From Parvibaculum sp. (GTDB taxonomy: Bacteria; Pseudomonadota; Alphaproteobacteria; Parvibaculales; Parvibaculaceae): DNA of 64,000 nucleotides. A program made the translations under genes and the position numbers. The stretch is taken from contig NZ_JAUSBV010000005.1 in the NCBI RefSeq assembly GCF_030651915.1, positions 682,001 through 746,000 of the forward strand, written 5' to 3'. Positions 39,567 through 48,827 of this stretch are shown here, in pieces. Numbering within the stretch: the first letter of the stretch is position 1; each line of letters opens with the position of its first letter. Under the pieces are notes generated by a model. It did not search any database and was not told where the DNA came from. It saw only the letters and a list, made by a program, of their open reading frames with translations.

Positions 39567-39613
39567 AAATATGAGGGTCTATCACTTATCACAAATATGA
39601 GGATTATTCACTT
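39567..39613. promoter_or_regulatory. Direct repeat in TetR/FMO intergenic region
   Basis: AAATATGAGGGTCTATCACTT (39567-39587) is repeated at 39593-39613 with 17 of 21 bases identical, 26 bases apart. It covers the divergent promoter gap and includes the GTGATAAGTGATA-like segment between copies. Probable TetR operator or paired promoter elements. Confidence 0.5.
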
Positions 39614-39629
39614 TATTCGGGAGCGGGCG

Positions 39630-40973
39630 ATGAGCGAAACAGGCCGGGTTTGCGTGATCGGCGGCGGACCGGCGGGGCTCGCCCTGGCGCGGAGCTTCCT
39701 GCGCCACAGCATTCCCTTCGACGTCTATGAGCGGCATTCGGATGTCGGCGGCTTGTGGGACCGGACCAATCCCGGCTCGCCGGTCTACGATTCGGCGCAT
39801 TTCATTTCGTCGAAAACGCAGTCGCATTATCACGACTTCCCGATGCCCGAGAGCTATCCCGACTATCCCTCGGGGAAACAGATTCACAGCTATATGCGCG
39901 ACTTCGCCGATGCCTACGGGCTTCGCGATCACATCCGCTTCGGCGTCTCGGTCGAGCAGACCGCGCTGCAGCCCGACGGCTCATGGCAGGTGACGCTGTC
40001 GAGCGGCGAGACGAAGCGCTACGCGGCGCTGGTCTGCGCCAATGGCACCAACTGGCATCCGTCGATGCCCGACTATCCGGGTCATTTCACCGGCGAGATG
40101 CGGCACGCCGTCACTTTCAAGTCGATGGACGAATTCAAGGGCAAGCGCGTGCTCATCATCGGCGCCGGTAATTCCGGTTGCGACATCGCCTGCGATGCGG
40201 CGAAGGCCGCCGACAAGGCTTTCATCAGCCTGCGCCGCGGCTATCACTTCCTGCCAAAGCATCTTTTCGGCATTCCGGCCGATGTTTTCGCGCATGAGGG
40301 GCCGCATCTGCCGATGTGGCTGACGCAGCGCATCTTCGGCCTCATATTGCGCATCCTCAATGGCGACCTGACGCGGCTCGGCTTGCAGAAGCCCGATCAC
40401 CGGTTGTTCGAGACGCATCCGATCCTCAACACGCAATTGCTGCATTATCTCGCGCATGGCGACATCGCGGCCAAACGCGACGTGGCGCGCTTCGAGGGCA
40501 AGACCGTTCATTTCCAGGACGGCACGTCGGAAGAAATCGACCTCATCATCTGCGCCACCGGCTACACTTGGAAAGTGCCTTATGTCGACCCGGCACTCTT
40601 TTCGTGGAAGGGCGGCAAGCCCGATCTCTATATGAACCTGTTCAGCCGCACGCAGCCGACGCTTTACGGCCTCGGCTTCATGGAAACCAATGGCGGCGCC
40701 TACAAGCTCTTCGACGAAATGGCCGATCTGATCGCCCGCACCATCATGGCGCGCGCGCAAGGCAATGCGGCGCTCGACACGCTGATCGCAAGCGACCGGC
40801 CGGACCTTACCGGCGGCATCAAATTCGTCGGCTCGGACCGCCATGCCACCTATGTCGAGATCGACGCCTACCGCAAACAGATGACCCGGATCCGCAAGCG
40901 CTTCGGCTGGCCCGACCTCGCGGATGGCTGCTTCGACGGCTTGCGCGTTCGCGGCGCAAAGCAGGCGGCATGA
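39630..40973 (+). CDS. Flavin-containing monooxygenase
   Basis: A 447-residue FAD/NADPH monooxygenase. The FAD site is VCVIGGGPAGLALARSF, the NADPH site VLIIGAGNSGCDIACDAA, and between them is an FMO-type EMRHAVTFKSMDEFKGKR segment. Such enzymes oxygenate amines, sulfides or ketones; substrate unknown. ATG 39630 has GGAGCGGGCG upstream. The SDR gene overlaps by four bases, so both act in one pathway, probably oxidising and then dehydrogenating a substrate. Confidence 0.9.
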   Translation: MSETGRVCVIGGGPAGLALARSFLRHSIPFDVYERHSDVGGLWDRTNPGSPVYDSAHFISSKTQSHYHDFPMPESYPDYPSGKQIHSYMRDFADAYGLRDHIRFGVSVEQTALQPDGSWQVTLSSGETKRYAALVCANGTNWHPSMPDYPGHFTGEMRHAVTFKSMDEFKGKRVLIIGAGNSGCDIACDAAKAADKAFISLRRGYHFLPKHLFGIPADVFAHEGPHLPMWLTQRIFGLILRILNGDLTRLGLQKPDHRLFETHPILNTQLLHYLAHGDIAAKRDVARFEGKTVHFQDGTSEEIDLIICATGYTWKVPYVDPALFSWKGGKPDLYMNLFSRTQPTLYGLGFMETNGGAYKLFDEMADLIARTIMARAQGNAALDTLIASDRPDLTGGIKFVGSDRHATYVEIDAYRKQMTRIRKRFGWPDLADGCFDGLRVRGAKQAA

Positions 40974-41779
40974 AGGCGCTGGTCACCGGGGCGGGCGGCG
41001 GCATCGGCGCGGCGATTGCGCGCGCGCTCGATGCGCGCGGCTGCCGCCTGATCCTTGTCGACCGCGAGATGGCGCTGCTCGATACAGTGGCCGCCGGGCT
41101 GAAGACGCCGCCTGAGAAGCTCACCTGCGACCTCTCCTCGCGCGACAGCGTCGAGATGCTTTGCGCCGCGATCGCGCGCGATCACGCCGATCTCGACGTG
41201 CTGATCAACAATGCCGGCATCGGCATACCGGGCGCCGTCGCCGATCTCGATCAGGACCTGCTCGACCGCCATCTTGAAATCAACCTGCGCGCGCCGGTGC
41301 GGCTGATGCGTGCGGTGGCGCCCCTGATGATCGCGCGGGGCAAGGGTGCGATGGTTGCGACCGTCTCGCTTGGCGGCATCATTTCGCTCAAGGACAGCGC
41401 CATCTATTCGGCCTCGAAATTCGGGTTGCGCGGGTTTCTTGCCGGCTTCCACCAGGAAATGACCGCGCATGGCGTCAAGGTGTCGGGCGTCTATCCGGCG
41501 GCGGTCGACACGCCGATGCTGCATCACGAGGCGCTGCATGGCGGCTCGGTGCTGAACTTCGTCGACAAGGTGATGACACCGGAGGCGGTGGCTGCGGCGA
41601 CATTGCGCGCCATCGACAGCGGCAAGCTCGAAATCTATGTGCCGTGGAGCGCCAGCATTCTCGCGCGCTTCTTCGGCACCTTCCCCTGGATGATCAAGCC
41701 GCTGCTGCCGCTGATGGAAAGGATCGGCGAGAAGGGCCGCCTAAAATTCATCGCGCGCAAGGGTTTCTCAGCCGACTAG
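40970..41779 (+). CDS. Short-chain dehydrogenase/reductase
   Basis: A 269-residue SDR with cofactor motif TGAGGGIG, NNAGIGI, and the catalytic YSASK (Tyr and Lys) preceded by Ser-rich ATVSLGG. The C-terminal FMGTFPWMIKPLLPLMERIG-type stretch (here FFGTFPWMIKPLLPLMER) is an unusual hydrophobic tail for an SDR and may bind membrane or a lipid substrate. Starts within the stop of the FMO gene (ATGA). Confidence 0.9.
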   Translation: MKALVTGAGGGIGAAIARALDARGCRLILVDREMALLDTVAAGLKTPPEKLTCDLSSRDSVEMLCAAIARDHADLDVLINNAGIGIPGAVADLDQDLLDRHLEINLRAPVRLMRAVAPLMIARGKGAMVATVSLGGIISLKDSAIYSASKFGLRGFLAGFHQEMTAHGVKVSGVYPAAVDTPMLHHEALHGGSVLNFVDKVMTPEAVAAATLRAIDSGKLEIYVPWSASILARFFGTFPWMIKPLLPLMERIGEKGRLKFIARKGFSAD

Positions 41780-42517
41780 CAGCGTCAACCCGCGCGCGAT
41801 CAGAATGGCGCCGAGCACGAAGAGGATGTAGCGGCTCCAGCTCTTGAACTGGCCGTCATTCATGCGGTCGAGCGCGATCTTGCCGAGCGTCGTGCCGAGC
41901 ATGGCGAGTGGCGCGACCATCACATAGACCCACCACGGCAATCCGGCTTCGGGCAGCAGATGCACGGCCAGCGCGCCGAAATAAAGCAGCTTGGTCAGAT
42001 GCTGCAGCGTCTGCGTGACGGCCTTGGTGGCGACGATCTGGTGGCGCGTCAGCGGACTGCGGACAAAGAAGACATCGAGGATCGGCCCGGCGACGCCCGC
42101 CGTCAGCGTCAGCGCGGTGACGACGAAACCGCTGGCGACCGAAACCATGCGCTTTGTCACGTCGAGGCCCCAGCTGGCCGGGATCGCAAAGGCGACAAAG
42201 GGGATCGCGCCCAGCACCAGCAGCACCGTCGCCTCGTCGGGCACGAAGCTCACCAGCAGGAAGAGCGCCAGCGCCGCGGCGGCGCCCACCATGTTGGTCG
42301 CAACGATCGACCAGACAATGTCGCGCCGGTTGATGACCGCGCGGTAGCCATTCGACACCGCCTGGGTCACGCCATGCAGCATCATCGCCGCGCCGACCGG
42401 GAAGGCGATCACCAGAAAAGCCATCAACACCATGCCGCCCGCCATGCCGAAAATGCCGGATAGCGTCGCCGTCACGAGGACCACAAGGGCGGTGACGGCG
42501 GCAAGCATGGGTGTCAT
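41768..42517 (-). CDS. TSUP family transporter (sulfite exporter TauE/SafE)
   Basis: A 249-residue membrane protein with seven to eight helices in the two-repeat TSUP pattern: ATLSGIFGMAGGMVLM (repeat 1, with the conserved GMAGG) and FVVTALTLTAGVAGPILDVFF (repeat 2). Members export sulfite, sulfonates or other anions. Last gene of the hisS-hisZ-hisG run, 5 bases from hisG, with a reason not clear from sequence. Overlaps the convergent SDR by 12 bases. Confidence 0.88.
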   Translation of the reverse strand: MTPMLAAVTALVVLVTATLSGIFGMAGGMVLMAFLVIAFPVGAAMMLHGVTQAVSNGYRAVINRRDIVWSIVATNMVGAAAALALFLLVSFVPDEATVLLVLGAIPFVAFAIPASWGLDVTKRMVSVASGFVVTALTLTAGVAGPILDVFFVRSPLTRHQIVATKAVTQTLQHLTKLLYFGALAVHLLPEAGLPWWVYVMVAPLAMLGTTLGKIALDRMNDGQFKSWSRYILFVLGAILIARGLTLLVG

Positions 42518-42522
42518 TCAGG

Positions 42523-43500
42523 TCAGCTCCGGGATTTCAGCCGTTCGAGCAACCGTTCGCGCAACGGGTTTTTCGCTTCAAAGACATAATCGGCGCGGGC
42601 GGCGGTCACGGTTTCGCGGCCCTTCGCATTGAGGTAGGCGACGAGATCGTAGAGCCGGTCTTCCGGGCAGTGGACGATGCGCACCGGCGCAGCACCGGCA
42701 CCGAAAGGCACGCTGGTGGCGAAGCGCTTTTCGAGATCGGCCAGCAGCTTCGCATCGTCGCTGCCGCCGGCAAAACGCACCTCGACGGTTTTCGCGGCGC
42801 GCGCCTGGGCCGAAACGCGATCGAGAATTTCGCCGGCCGCCGCAAGCGCCGTCTCGCTCCAGTCGGCGCCGAGCGCGGCGACCAGATTGGCCTGGCTTTT
42901 CAGTATCGTGCCGTCGTCGAGCACTTTCAGATTGTTGGCGACAAGCGTCGCCCCGGTCGAGGTGATGTCGACAATCACTTCGGCCGTGCCGGCCGCCGGC
43001 GCGCCCTCGGTGGCGCCGAGGCTTTCGACGATGCGATAATCCGTCAGCCCGTGGCTGGCGAAAAAATCGCGCGTCAGGTTGAAATATTTGGTGGCGACGC
43101 GCAGCCGCCGTCCGCGCCTGGTGTGGAAAGCCAGCGCCACATCGTCGAGATCGGCCATGGTGGCGACATCGATCCAGCTTTGCGGTACCGCGACCACGAC
43201 ATCGGCGTGACCGAAGCCGAGCGGCAACAGCAATTCGACATCGCGTTCGGGCGATGACAATTTTTCGCGGATCAGATCCTCGCCGGTGACACCGAGGTGA
43301 ATGATGCCCTGCTCCAACTGTCCGGCGATTTCGGAAGCCGACAGGAAAGCAATTTCGACATTGGCGACGCCGTCGAGACGGCCGGTATAGCCGCGGCCGC
43401 CATCCTGCCTGACTTTCAGCCCGGCACGGGCGAAGAAGGCGCTGGCGTTTTCCTGCAGGCGGCCCTTTGAGGGCAGGCCGATCGTCAGTTTGCCGCTCAT
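42523..43500 (-). CDS. hisG: ATP phosphoribosyltransferase HisG
   Basis: HisG catalyses the first histidine step, PRPP plus ATP. The 325-residue protein contains [30 protein letters not shown], the PRPP loop [15 protein letters not shown] and [15 protein letters not shown]. HisZ-dependent HisG is usually about 210-230 residues, so the C-terminal 100 residues ([20 protein letters not shown] onward) are extra and do not match the long-form regulatory domain. The gene overlaps hisZ by 4 bases, supporting an HisG-HisZ complex. Confidence 0.95.
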   Translation of the reverse strand: MSGKLTIGLPSKGRLQENASAFFARAGLKVRQDGGRGYTGRLDGVANVEIAFLSASEIAGQLEQGIIHLGVTGEDLIREKLSSPERDVELLLPLGFGHADVVVAVPQSWIDVATMADLDDVALAFHTRRGRRLRVATKYFNLTRDFFASHGLTDYRIVESLGATEGAPAAGTAEVIVDITSTGATLVANNLKVLDDGTILKSQANLVAALGADWSETALAAAGEILDRVSAQARAAKTVEVRFAGGSDDAKLLADLEKRFATSVPFGAGAAPVRIVHCPEDRLYDLVAYLNAKGRETVTAARADYVFEAKNPLRERLLERLKSRS

Positions 43501-44672
43501 TTGCCCGCCTCCCGGTTGAGGGCCATCAGCAGGCGTTCGATGCCGACCGCGCAGCCGACCGCCGGCACCGGCGCCTTGGCGCCGAGCGCCCCGAGCAGGC
43601 GGTCATAGCGGCCGCCGCCACAGATCATCGCGTCTTCGCCCAGCGCCGCGACGCGGAACTCGAAAACGAAGCCGGTGTAATAGGCCATGTTGCGGCCGAA
43701 GCCGGTGGCGAAACGCGCGCGGGAGAGATCGAGCCCGGCCTTGCCGATCAGATCGAGACGGCGCTCGAAACGCGCGATTGCCGCATCGAGCGAGACGCCG
43801 GCGGCCTTGGTCAGTTTGGCGATGCGGGCGATGCTGTCGGCGGGTGCGCCCGAGACGGCAAGGAAATCCGAAATCAGCTTCGCCGCTTCGCGGGGCACGC
43901 TGCTCGCCGCAAGCTCGGCCTGTTCGAGCAGACGCTCGGCAACCTCGCCCACCGTGCGGCCGCCGACCGGCGCGATGCCGGCCAGTTTCAGCACATCCTC
44001 GATCACTTCGCGGGCGCTTTCCTCGTCGAGGCCGGCAATGGCCGAGATCAGCGCCGCGCGGTCGCCGGTTTCGTCCTTGACGCCGCCTTCCGCAAGTTGA
44101 TCGAGCAGCTCGTGGAAATAATCCGGCCGCCAGAAGTGACGCTTCAACCGCGCCCGCCAGCCCGGCGGCAGGCCGAGCGCGTCGACCAGCGCGTCGAACA
44201 ACGCCAGGTCGCCCATTTCGATCTCGTAGTTTTTCAGCCCGGCATCGGCCAGCGCCTTGGCGGCCAGCCCGACCACCTCGGCATCGCCGGCTTCGGCATC
44301 CGCCGTCCCCAGACATTCGAGGCCGGCCTGCGTGAATTCGGTCAGCTTCGCCGAGCCGCGCTTCTGGTAGCGATAGACCGCGCCCAGCGAACAGAGGCGT
44401 TGCGGACCGCCGCCACTTTCGAGATAGAGACGGCAGACCGGGATCGTCAGTTCGGGGCGCAGGCAAAGCTCGTTGCCGCCCGGATCGGCGAAGACATACA
44501 TGCGGCGGCGAATATCCTCGCCCGACATATCGAGAAAGATATCGGCCGGCTGCAGGACCGGCGCGGCGACGGGTGCATAGCCGGCGCGCTCGAAACCGGC
44601 GCGCACATCAGCGCCCAGCGCCTCGCGGGCGCGCAAGCTTTCGCCTTCCGTTGCTGCAATCGATGGCGGCAT
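43497..44672 (-). CDS. hisZ: ATP phosphoribosyltransferase regulatory subunit HisZ
   Basis: A 391-residue HisZ, a catalytically dead HisRS paralog that activates HisG and carries the histidine feedback site. It has the class II tRNA synthetase fold with [26 protein letters not shown] (motif 2-like) and [16 protein letters not shown], but lacks a complete tRNA-binding C-domain. ATG 44672 follows GGAAGG; ATG 44723 is also open. Lies between hisS and hisG. Confidence 0.94.
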   Translation of the reverse strand: MPPSIAATEGESLRAREALGADVRAGFERAGYAPVAAPVLQPADIFLDMSGEDIRRRMYVFADPGGNELCLRPELTIPVCRLYLESGGGPQRLCSLGAVYRYQKRGSAKLTEFTQAGLECLGTADAEAGDAEVVGLAAKALADAGLKNYEIEMGDLALFDALVDALGLPPGWRARLKRHFWRPDYFHELLDQLAEGGVKDETGDRAALISAIAGLDEESAREVIEDVLKLAGIAPVGGRTVGEVAERLLEQAELAASSVPREAAKLISDFLAVSGAPADSIARIAKLTKAAGVSLDAAIARFERRLDLIGKAGLDLSRARFATGFGRNMAYYTGFVFEFRVAALGEDAMICGGGRYDRLLGALGAKAPVPAVGCAVGIERLLMALNREAGK

Positions 44673-44761
44673 CTGAATAACCTTCCGGGCCTCCGCCGTT
44701 TCCGGCGCGCCCCTGTCTAGCATGAAAATGGTAAATATCGGGAAGCGGGAATTGCTGCGGC

Positions 44762-46285
44762 TCAGCCGCGATGGAACCCCGAATGGAGGCCGTGCCGGGC
44801 GAGGATCGCCTTCACTTCTTCCACCAGCCGGGCACGCGGCACGGAAACCTGCGCCGGCTGGCCTTCGCGCCAGGCCGTGTTGTCGGCGATTTCCTTCGAC
44901 ATTTCACTGCCGAGGATCAGGTCCTTCAGCGTGATTTCGCCGGTCGCCCGCTCGTCCTCGCCCTCGATGACGGCGACGGGGGCGCCGCGCTTGTCGGCAT
45001 ATTTCATCTGCGCCTTCATGCCCGAACCGCCGAGATACATCTCGGCGCGGATGCCGACTTCGCGCAGTTCGCTGACCATCTGCTGATAATCGGCCATGCG
45101 GGCGGCGTCGAGCGTCAGCACGACGACGGGGGCCGCCACCGCTTCGAGGTCGAGCTTGCCGAGCAGTTCGAGGGCGGCCTGCAGGCGGCTGACGCCGATC
45201 GAAAAACCGGTCGCCGGAACCTTGACGCCCTTGAAGCGTTCGACGAGGCCGTCATAGCGCCCGCCGGAGCCGACCGAGCCGAAGCGCACCGGATTGCCGG
45301 CGTCGTCCTTCACCTCGAACAAGAGATCGGATTCGAAAACCGGGCCGGTGTAATAGCCGAGGCCGCGCACGATCCATGAATTGAATTCGATACGGTCGAG
45401 ACCGTAGCCCGCCGCCTCGAACAGCGCGTCCATTTCGGCAAGCTCGTCGAGACCTTCGGCGCCGATGGCGCTGGCGCCGACGATCTTGCGCCAGCTTTCG
45501 AGCACCAGCCTCCGCGTCGTCGCGCCTTCGCCAAGGCCGGACTCGACATAGTCGGCAACGGCCGTGATCTGCGAGGGCGAGAGCCCCGCGCCTTTGGTGA
45601 AGTCGCCGGACTCGTCCTTGCGGCCCGCGCCCAGCAGCAATTCGACGCCCTTGCGGCCGAGCTTGTCGAACTTGTCGATCGAGCGCAGCACGGTCGCGCG
45701 CGTCAGTTCATTGGCGTCGCCGCCAAGGCCGATGGTTTCGAGCAAGCCGTCCAGCACCTTGCGGTTGTTGACGCGGATGCGGTAGTCGCCGCGCGGAATG
45801 CCGAGCGCTTCCAGGCAGTCGGCGCCCATCATGCACATCTCGGCATCGGCCGCGACGCCGGGGGCGGCCACCGTGTCGGCGTCGAACTGCGTGAACTGGC
45901 GGAAGCGGCCCGGCCCCGGCTTCTCGTTGCGCCAGACGGAGCCGGTTTGATAACGGCGGAAGGGCTTGGGCAGGCCGTCGTAATTCTCGGCGACGTAACG
46001 GGCCAGCGGCGCCGTCAGATCGTAGCGCAGCGACAACCATTGTTCGTCGTCGTCCTGAAAGGAAAACACGCCTTCATTGGGACGGTCTTCATCCGGCAGG
46101 AACTTGCCCAGCGCATCGGCATATTCGATGGCGGATGTCTCCAGCGGGTCGAAGCCGTAGCGCTCATAGACCTCGCGAATGCGCGCAAGCATCCGCAGCT
46201 CCGCCCGGACCATGCCGGCGGAGAGGTCGCGCAACCCCTTCGGCACGCGCGCCCTGGGGCGAAAGGTCTTCGGGCTCTTGCTCAT
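44762..46285 (-). CDS. hisS: Histidyl-tRNA synthetase, alphaproteobacterial type
   Basis: A 507-residue class IIa synthetase. Motif 1 region [17 protein letters not shown], motif 2 [17 protein letters not shown] followed by TQFDADTV, HisA-like YYTGPVFE near 290 and a C-terminal anticodon domain. The motif 2 form is the one seen in alphaproteobacteria whose tRNA-His lacks the usual G-1, so identity relies on other bases. The long insert and 507-residue length fit that group. First gene of the hisS-hisZ-hisG-TSUP run. Confidence 0.96.
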   Translation of the reverse strand: MSKSPKTFRPRARVPKGLRDLSAGMVRAELRMLARIREVYERYGFDPLETSAIEYADALGKFLPDEDRPNEGVFSFQDDDEQWLSLRYDLTAPLARYVAENYDGLPKPFRRYQTGSVWRNEKPGPGRFRQFTQFDADTVAAPGVAADAEMCMMGADCLEALGIPRGDYRIRVNNRKVLDGLLETIGLGGDANELTRATVLRSIDKFDKLGRKGVELLLGAGRKDESGDFTKGAGLSPSQITAVADYVESGLGEGATTRRLVLESWRKIVGASAIGAEGLDELAEMDALFEAAGYGLDRIEFNSWIVRGLGYYTGPVFESDLLFEVKDDAGNPVRFGSVGSGGRYDGLVERFKGVKVPATGFSIGVSRLQAALELLGKLDLEAVAAPVVVLTLDAARMADYQQMVSELREVGIRAEMYLGGSGMKAQMKYADKRGAPVAVIEGEDERATGEITLKDLILGSEMSKEIADNTAWREGQPAQVSVPRARLVEEVKAILARHGLHSGFHRG

Positions 46286-46590
46286 CTTTCGTCTGGATTC
46301 TCAAGGGCTTCCGGGCGCTTCGGGCCCGTATTTGCGCGAAGGATCCGGCGCGGGCGCATACCTAGCCCATCGCCTCTCCCGGAACAAGCAGGCCTTTAAC
46401 GGTGCCCATTAGTGCCTGCCCCGGAATGGAACCACCAAATCCGGTGCTCCTTTACCTTCTGTTTACCAAATGAGCGGATTCTGGACACAGACAAGACTGG
46501 AATGATTCGCGCCGGTCTACGTGTCTGGTTGCCGAGGCCCTTTGGGGGGGCAGAGAGAGTGAGTTGAACGTGGCACGTCAAGGTATCGCC
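46286..46590. promoter_or_regulatory. hisS/kinase divergent gap with CtrA-like half-sites
   Basis: A 305-base noncoding gap. It holds TTTACC at 46451 and again at 46462, 11 bases apart, matching the spacing of CtrA sites (TTAA-N7-TTAA) with one mismatch per half. A 7-base G run lies near 46544. No small gene is visible. Confidence 0.35.
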
Positions 46591-48117
46591 ATGAATCGGC
46601 AAATCGGTCCCCTCGACGCCAGCGGCAAGCGGCCGCTGCCGCCGCTTGCCGTCCATGTCGTCAGCATTTCGACGCCGCTGTGCAATTCACTGCGCGGTCT
46701 TGCCGCCTCCGGCGCCGCCGGGCCGATCAACTTCAGTTTCTCCCATCCCGAAGACGGCATCGACCCGTTGCTGGCGCCGGGCATCGACGCGCTGATCGTC
46801 GATATCGGCGCCGGCGAGCCGGCGGCACTCGACTTCCTGCGCCGCGCCGTCACGCTCGGCCCCAACGCGCCGGTGCTTGCCGTCGGCCATGAAGATGCGG
46901 CGCTGCAAGCCGATGCCATCGAGGCGGGGGCGGAAGATTGCCTCGCCGCCGACACCGACACGCCGCGCGCGCTCGGTCTCGCGCTGCGCCGCGCGATCAA
47001 GCGCCGGCTGGCGCGGGACGAGCGCCCGGTATCCGCGCGTATCGATGCCGAGGCCCGGCCGCGCGTCACGCTGGTTCAGGAAACGCCCGAGGCCATCGTC
47101 ATTCTCGACAGCGCCGGGCTGGTGCGCTTCGCCAACAATGCGGCACGCGAGCTGCTCGGCCGCGACGGCGACGATCTGATCGGCCGGCCTTTCGGCCTGC
47201 CCAGCGATCCGGGCGAGCACGATCTTTCGATCACCCGGCCCGACGGCGATAACCGCTTCGTCGAGATGCGCGTCATCGACACGCGCTGGGGCGGCGTGCC
47301 GGCGCGCGTCGCGGCACTCAACGACGTGACGGTGCGGCGCAAGCTCGAAAGCACCATGCAGGCGGCCGAGGCACAGAGCCACGAGACGCGGCGGCGCAGC
47401 CAGAGCTTCTTTTCCAACGTCAATCATGATCTCAGGACGCCGCTGACCCATATCATCGGCTTTTCGGAGATGATGAAGAACGAGCGCCTCGGGCCGGTCG
47501 GCACCGAGCGCTACAAGGAATATGCCAGCGACATCTATTCGAGCGGCACCATGTTGCTCGACATGATCGAGGATCTGCTCGGCATCGCCGAAGCCGAAAT
47601 GGACCAGATCGAGCTCACCAACGAGATCTGCAACCTTGCTCAGCTCGCCGAGATCGCGGTCGCCAGCCAGCGTCAGCATGCGGCAAGCGAAGGTGTGACG
47701 ATCGAGGTCGATTGTCCGCCGCACCTGCCGGGCCTCAGGGGCGATGCCAAGCGCCTCAGGCAAGGGCTTTTCCGCCTGCTGGCCGAAGCCGTTCATTGCG
47801 CGCATCGCGGCTCGACCGTTCACCTCGCCTTGCGGGAAGAAGATGGCGGCCTTGCGGTGACGCTCAGCGAACGGCGCAACCGGACCGCCGAACAGAGTGC
47901 GCTTCCCTGGATGACCGAGATCGACGATCCCTTTGTCAGCGCCGAGGACAGCGGCGTGCCGCGCGAGGAAAGTCTCGCCCTGTCGCTGACGCGCAAGGTG
48001 ATGGAGCTGCATGGCGGCAGCCTCGATATCCACCGCGCCGAGGGCACGGCCGGCGGCGCGGTGGAAGCGGGCATGGAAATCGCGCTGCGTTTTCCGCTCG
48101 ACAGGGTGATGCGCTGA
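46591..48117 (+). CDS. PAS histidine kinase with degenerate ATPase domain
   Basis: A 508-residue protein. The N-terminal 120 residues look like a receiver fold (LIVDIG, LAVGHED) without a clear phospho-Asp set. A PAS domain follows, then HisKA with the phospho-acceptor in NHDLRTPLTHIIGFSEMM. The ATPase part has RLRQGLFRLLAEAVHCAH, where the N-box Asn is absent, and no DxGxG G1 loop; only the final GG-type segment near the end resembles G2. It is likely a pseudokinase or phosphotransfer/scaffold protein. ATG 46591 is used; TTG 46564 and GTG 46570 are also in frame. Confidence 0.75.
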   Translation: MNRQIGPLDASGKRPLPPLAVHVVSISTPLCNSLRGLAASGAAGPINFSFSHPEDGIDPLLAPGIDALIVDIGAGEPAALDFLRRAVTLGPNAPVLAVGHEDAALQADAIEAGAEDCLAADTDTPRALGLALRRAIKRRLARDERPVSARIDAEARPRVTLVQETPEAIVILDSAGLVRFANNAARELLGRDGDDLIGRPFGLPSDPGEHDLSITRPDGDNRFVEMRVIDTRWGGVPARVAALNDVTVRRKLESTMQAAEAQSHETRRRSQSFFSNVNHDLRTPLTHIIGFSEMMKNERLGPVGTERYKEYASDIYSSGTMLLDMIEDLLGIAEAEMDQIELTNEICNLAQLAEIAVASQRQHAASEGVTIEVDCPPHLPGLRGDAKRLRQGLFRLLAEAVHCAHRGSTVHLALREEDGGLAVTLSERRNRTAEQSALPWMTEIDDPFVSAEDSGVPREESLALSLTRKVMELHGGSLDIHRAEGTAGGAVEAGMEIALRFPLDRVMR

Positions 48118-48127
48118 GGCGGGCGCC

Positions 48128-48820
48128 TTATTCCCCGGTCAGTTCGAAAACAATCGGCTGTACGACTTCAAGCGATACGGCGTTGAGGCCCGGCGGGAAA
48201 GGCGGCAGGGGCGCGGCGCGCGTGACCGTCGCCGACAGCTCGCGGTCGAGAACGACCGAGCCGGTGCCACGCACAATCCTGAAATCGATCAGCGTGCCAT
48301 CGCGCGCGACGTGAATGAGCACATGGCCCTCGCCCTCGATCCTCTGGCGTTTTGCCATGCGCGGATATTGCTTGTGGCGCGCAATCCAGGCCGCGAGCGT
48401 CGCGAAATAATCCGCCTCGATCGTTTCCTGCCCGACGCCGGTTTCGGCGGCGCCCTCGCGCGCGAGGCCGGCCGGGCCGGCGGCGGCGCTTTGCGGTGGC
48501 GCCGGTACTTCTTCGGCCTGCACCTCCGCCGGTTTCGGCTCTTGCGGCGCGGCGCGGCGCACCGGCGCGGGCTCCGGTTTCGGCGGTTCGACCTTTGGCG
48601 TTTCGGGTTCCGGCTGCGGCACGTCCGCCTGCGGCGCATCACTATAGGCCGCGAGGCTGACCGTCGTGGCGCTCGCCCCCGCACTCGGTCGCTCAAGCGC
48701 GGCGACATACCATTTCAGCGCCGCTGCGGCGGCAAAGCCATGCAACGCAAGCGCGATGCCGAGAGCGATCCAGAGATCGCGCGGGCGCGTTTCTGTAATG
48801 GCGATAGTGTCGGTGCGCAT
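48128..48820 (-). CDS. TonB family protein
   Basis: A 230-residue TonB-like protein: one N-terminal helix (LWIALGIALALHGFAAAAAL, about 15-35), a Pro/Glu-rich periplasmic linker, and a C-terminal domain with YPRMAKRQRIEGEGHVLIHVARDGTL that binds outer-membrane receptor TonB boxes. It would transmit the proton motive force from ExbBD, which is not in the window. ATG 48820 begins 8 bases after the end of the ScfR-like gene. Confidence 0.85.
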   Translation of the reverse strand: MRTDTIAITETRPRDLWIALGIALALHGFAAAAALKWYVAALERPSAGASATTVSLAAYSDAPQADVPQPEPETPKVEPPKPEPAPVRRAAPQEPKPAEVQAEEVPAPPQSAAAGPAGLAREGAAETGVGQETIEADYFATLAAWIARHKQYPRMAKRQRIEGEGHVLIHVARDGTLIDFRIVRGTGSVVLDRELSATVTRAAPLPPFPPGLNAVSLEVVQPIVFELTGE

Positions 48821-48827
48821 CGGACTG

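Noticed and set aside
43467-44720. Plus-strand frame opposite hisZ
   Set aside because: hisZ matches its family over the full length; no evidence for a gene on the other strand.
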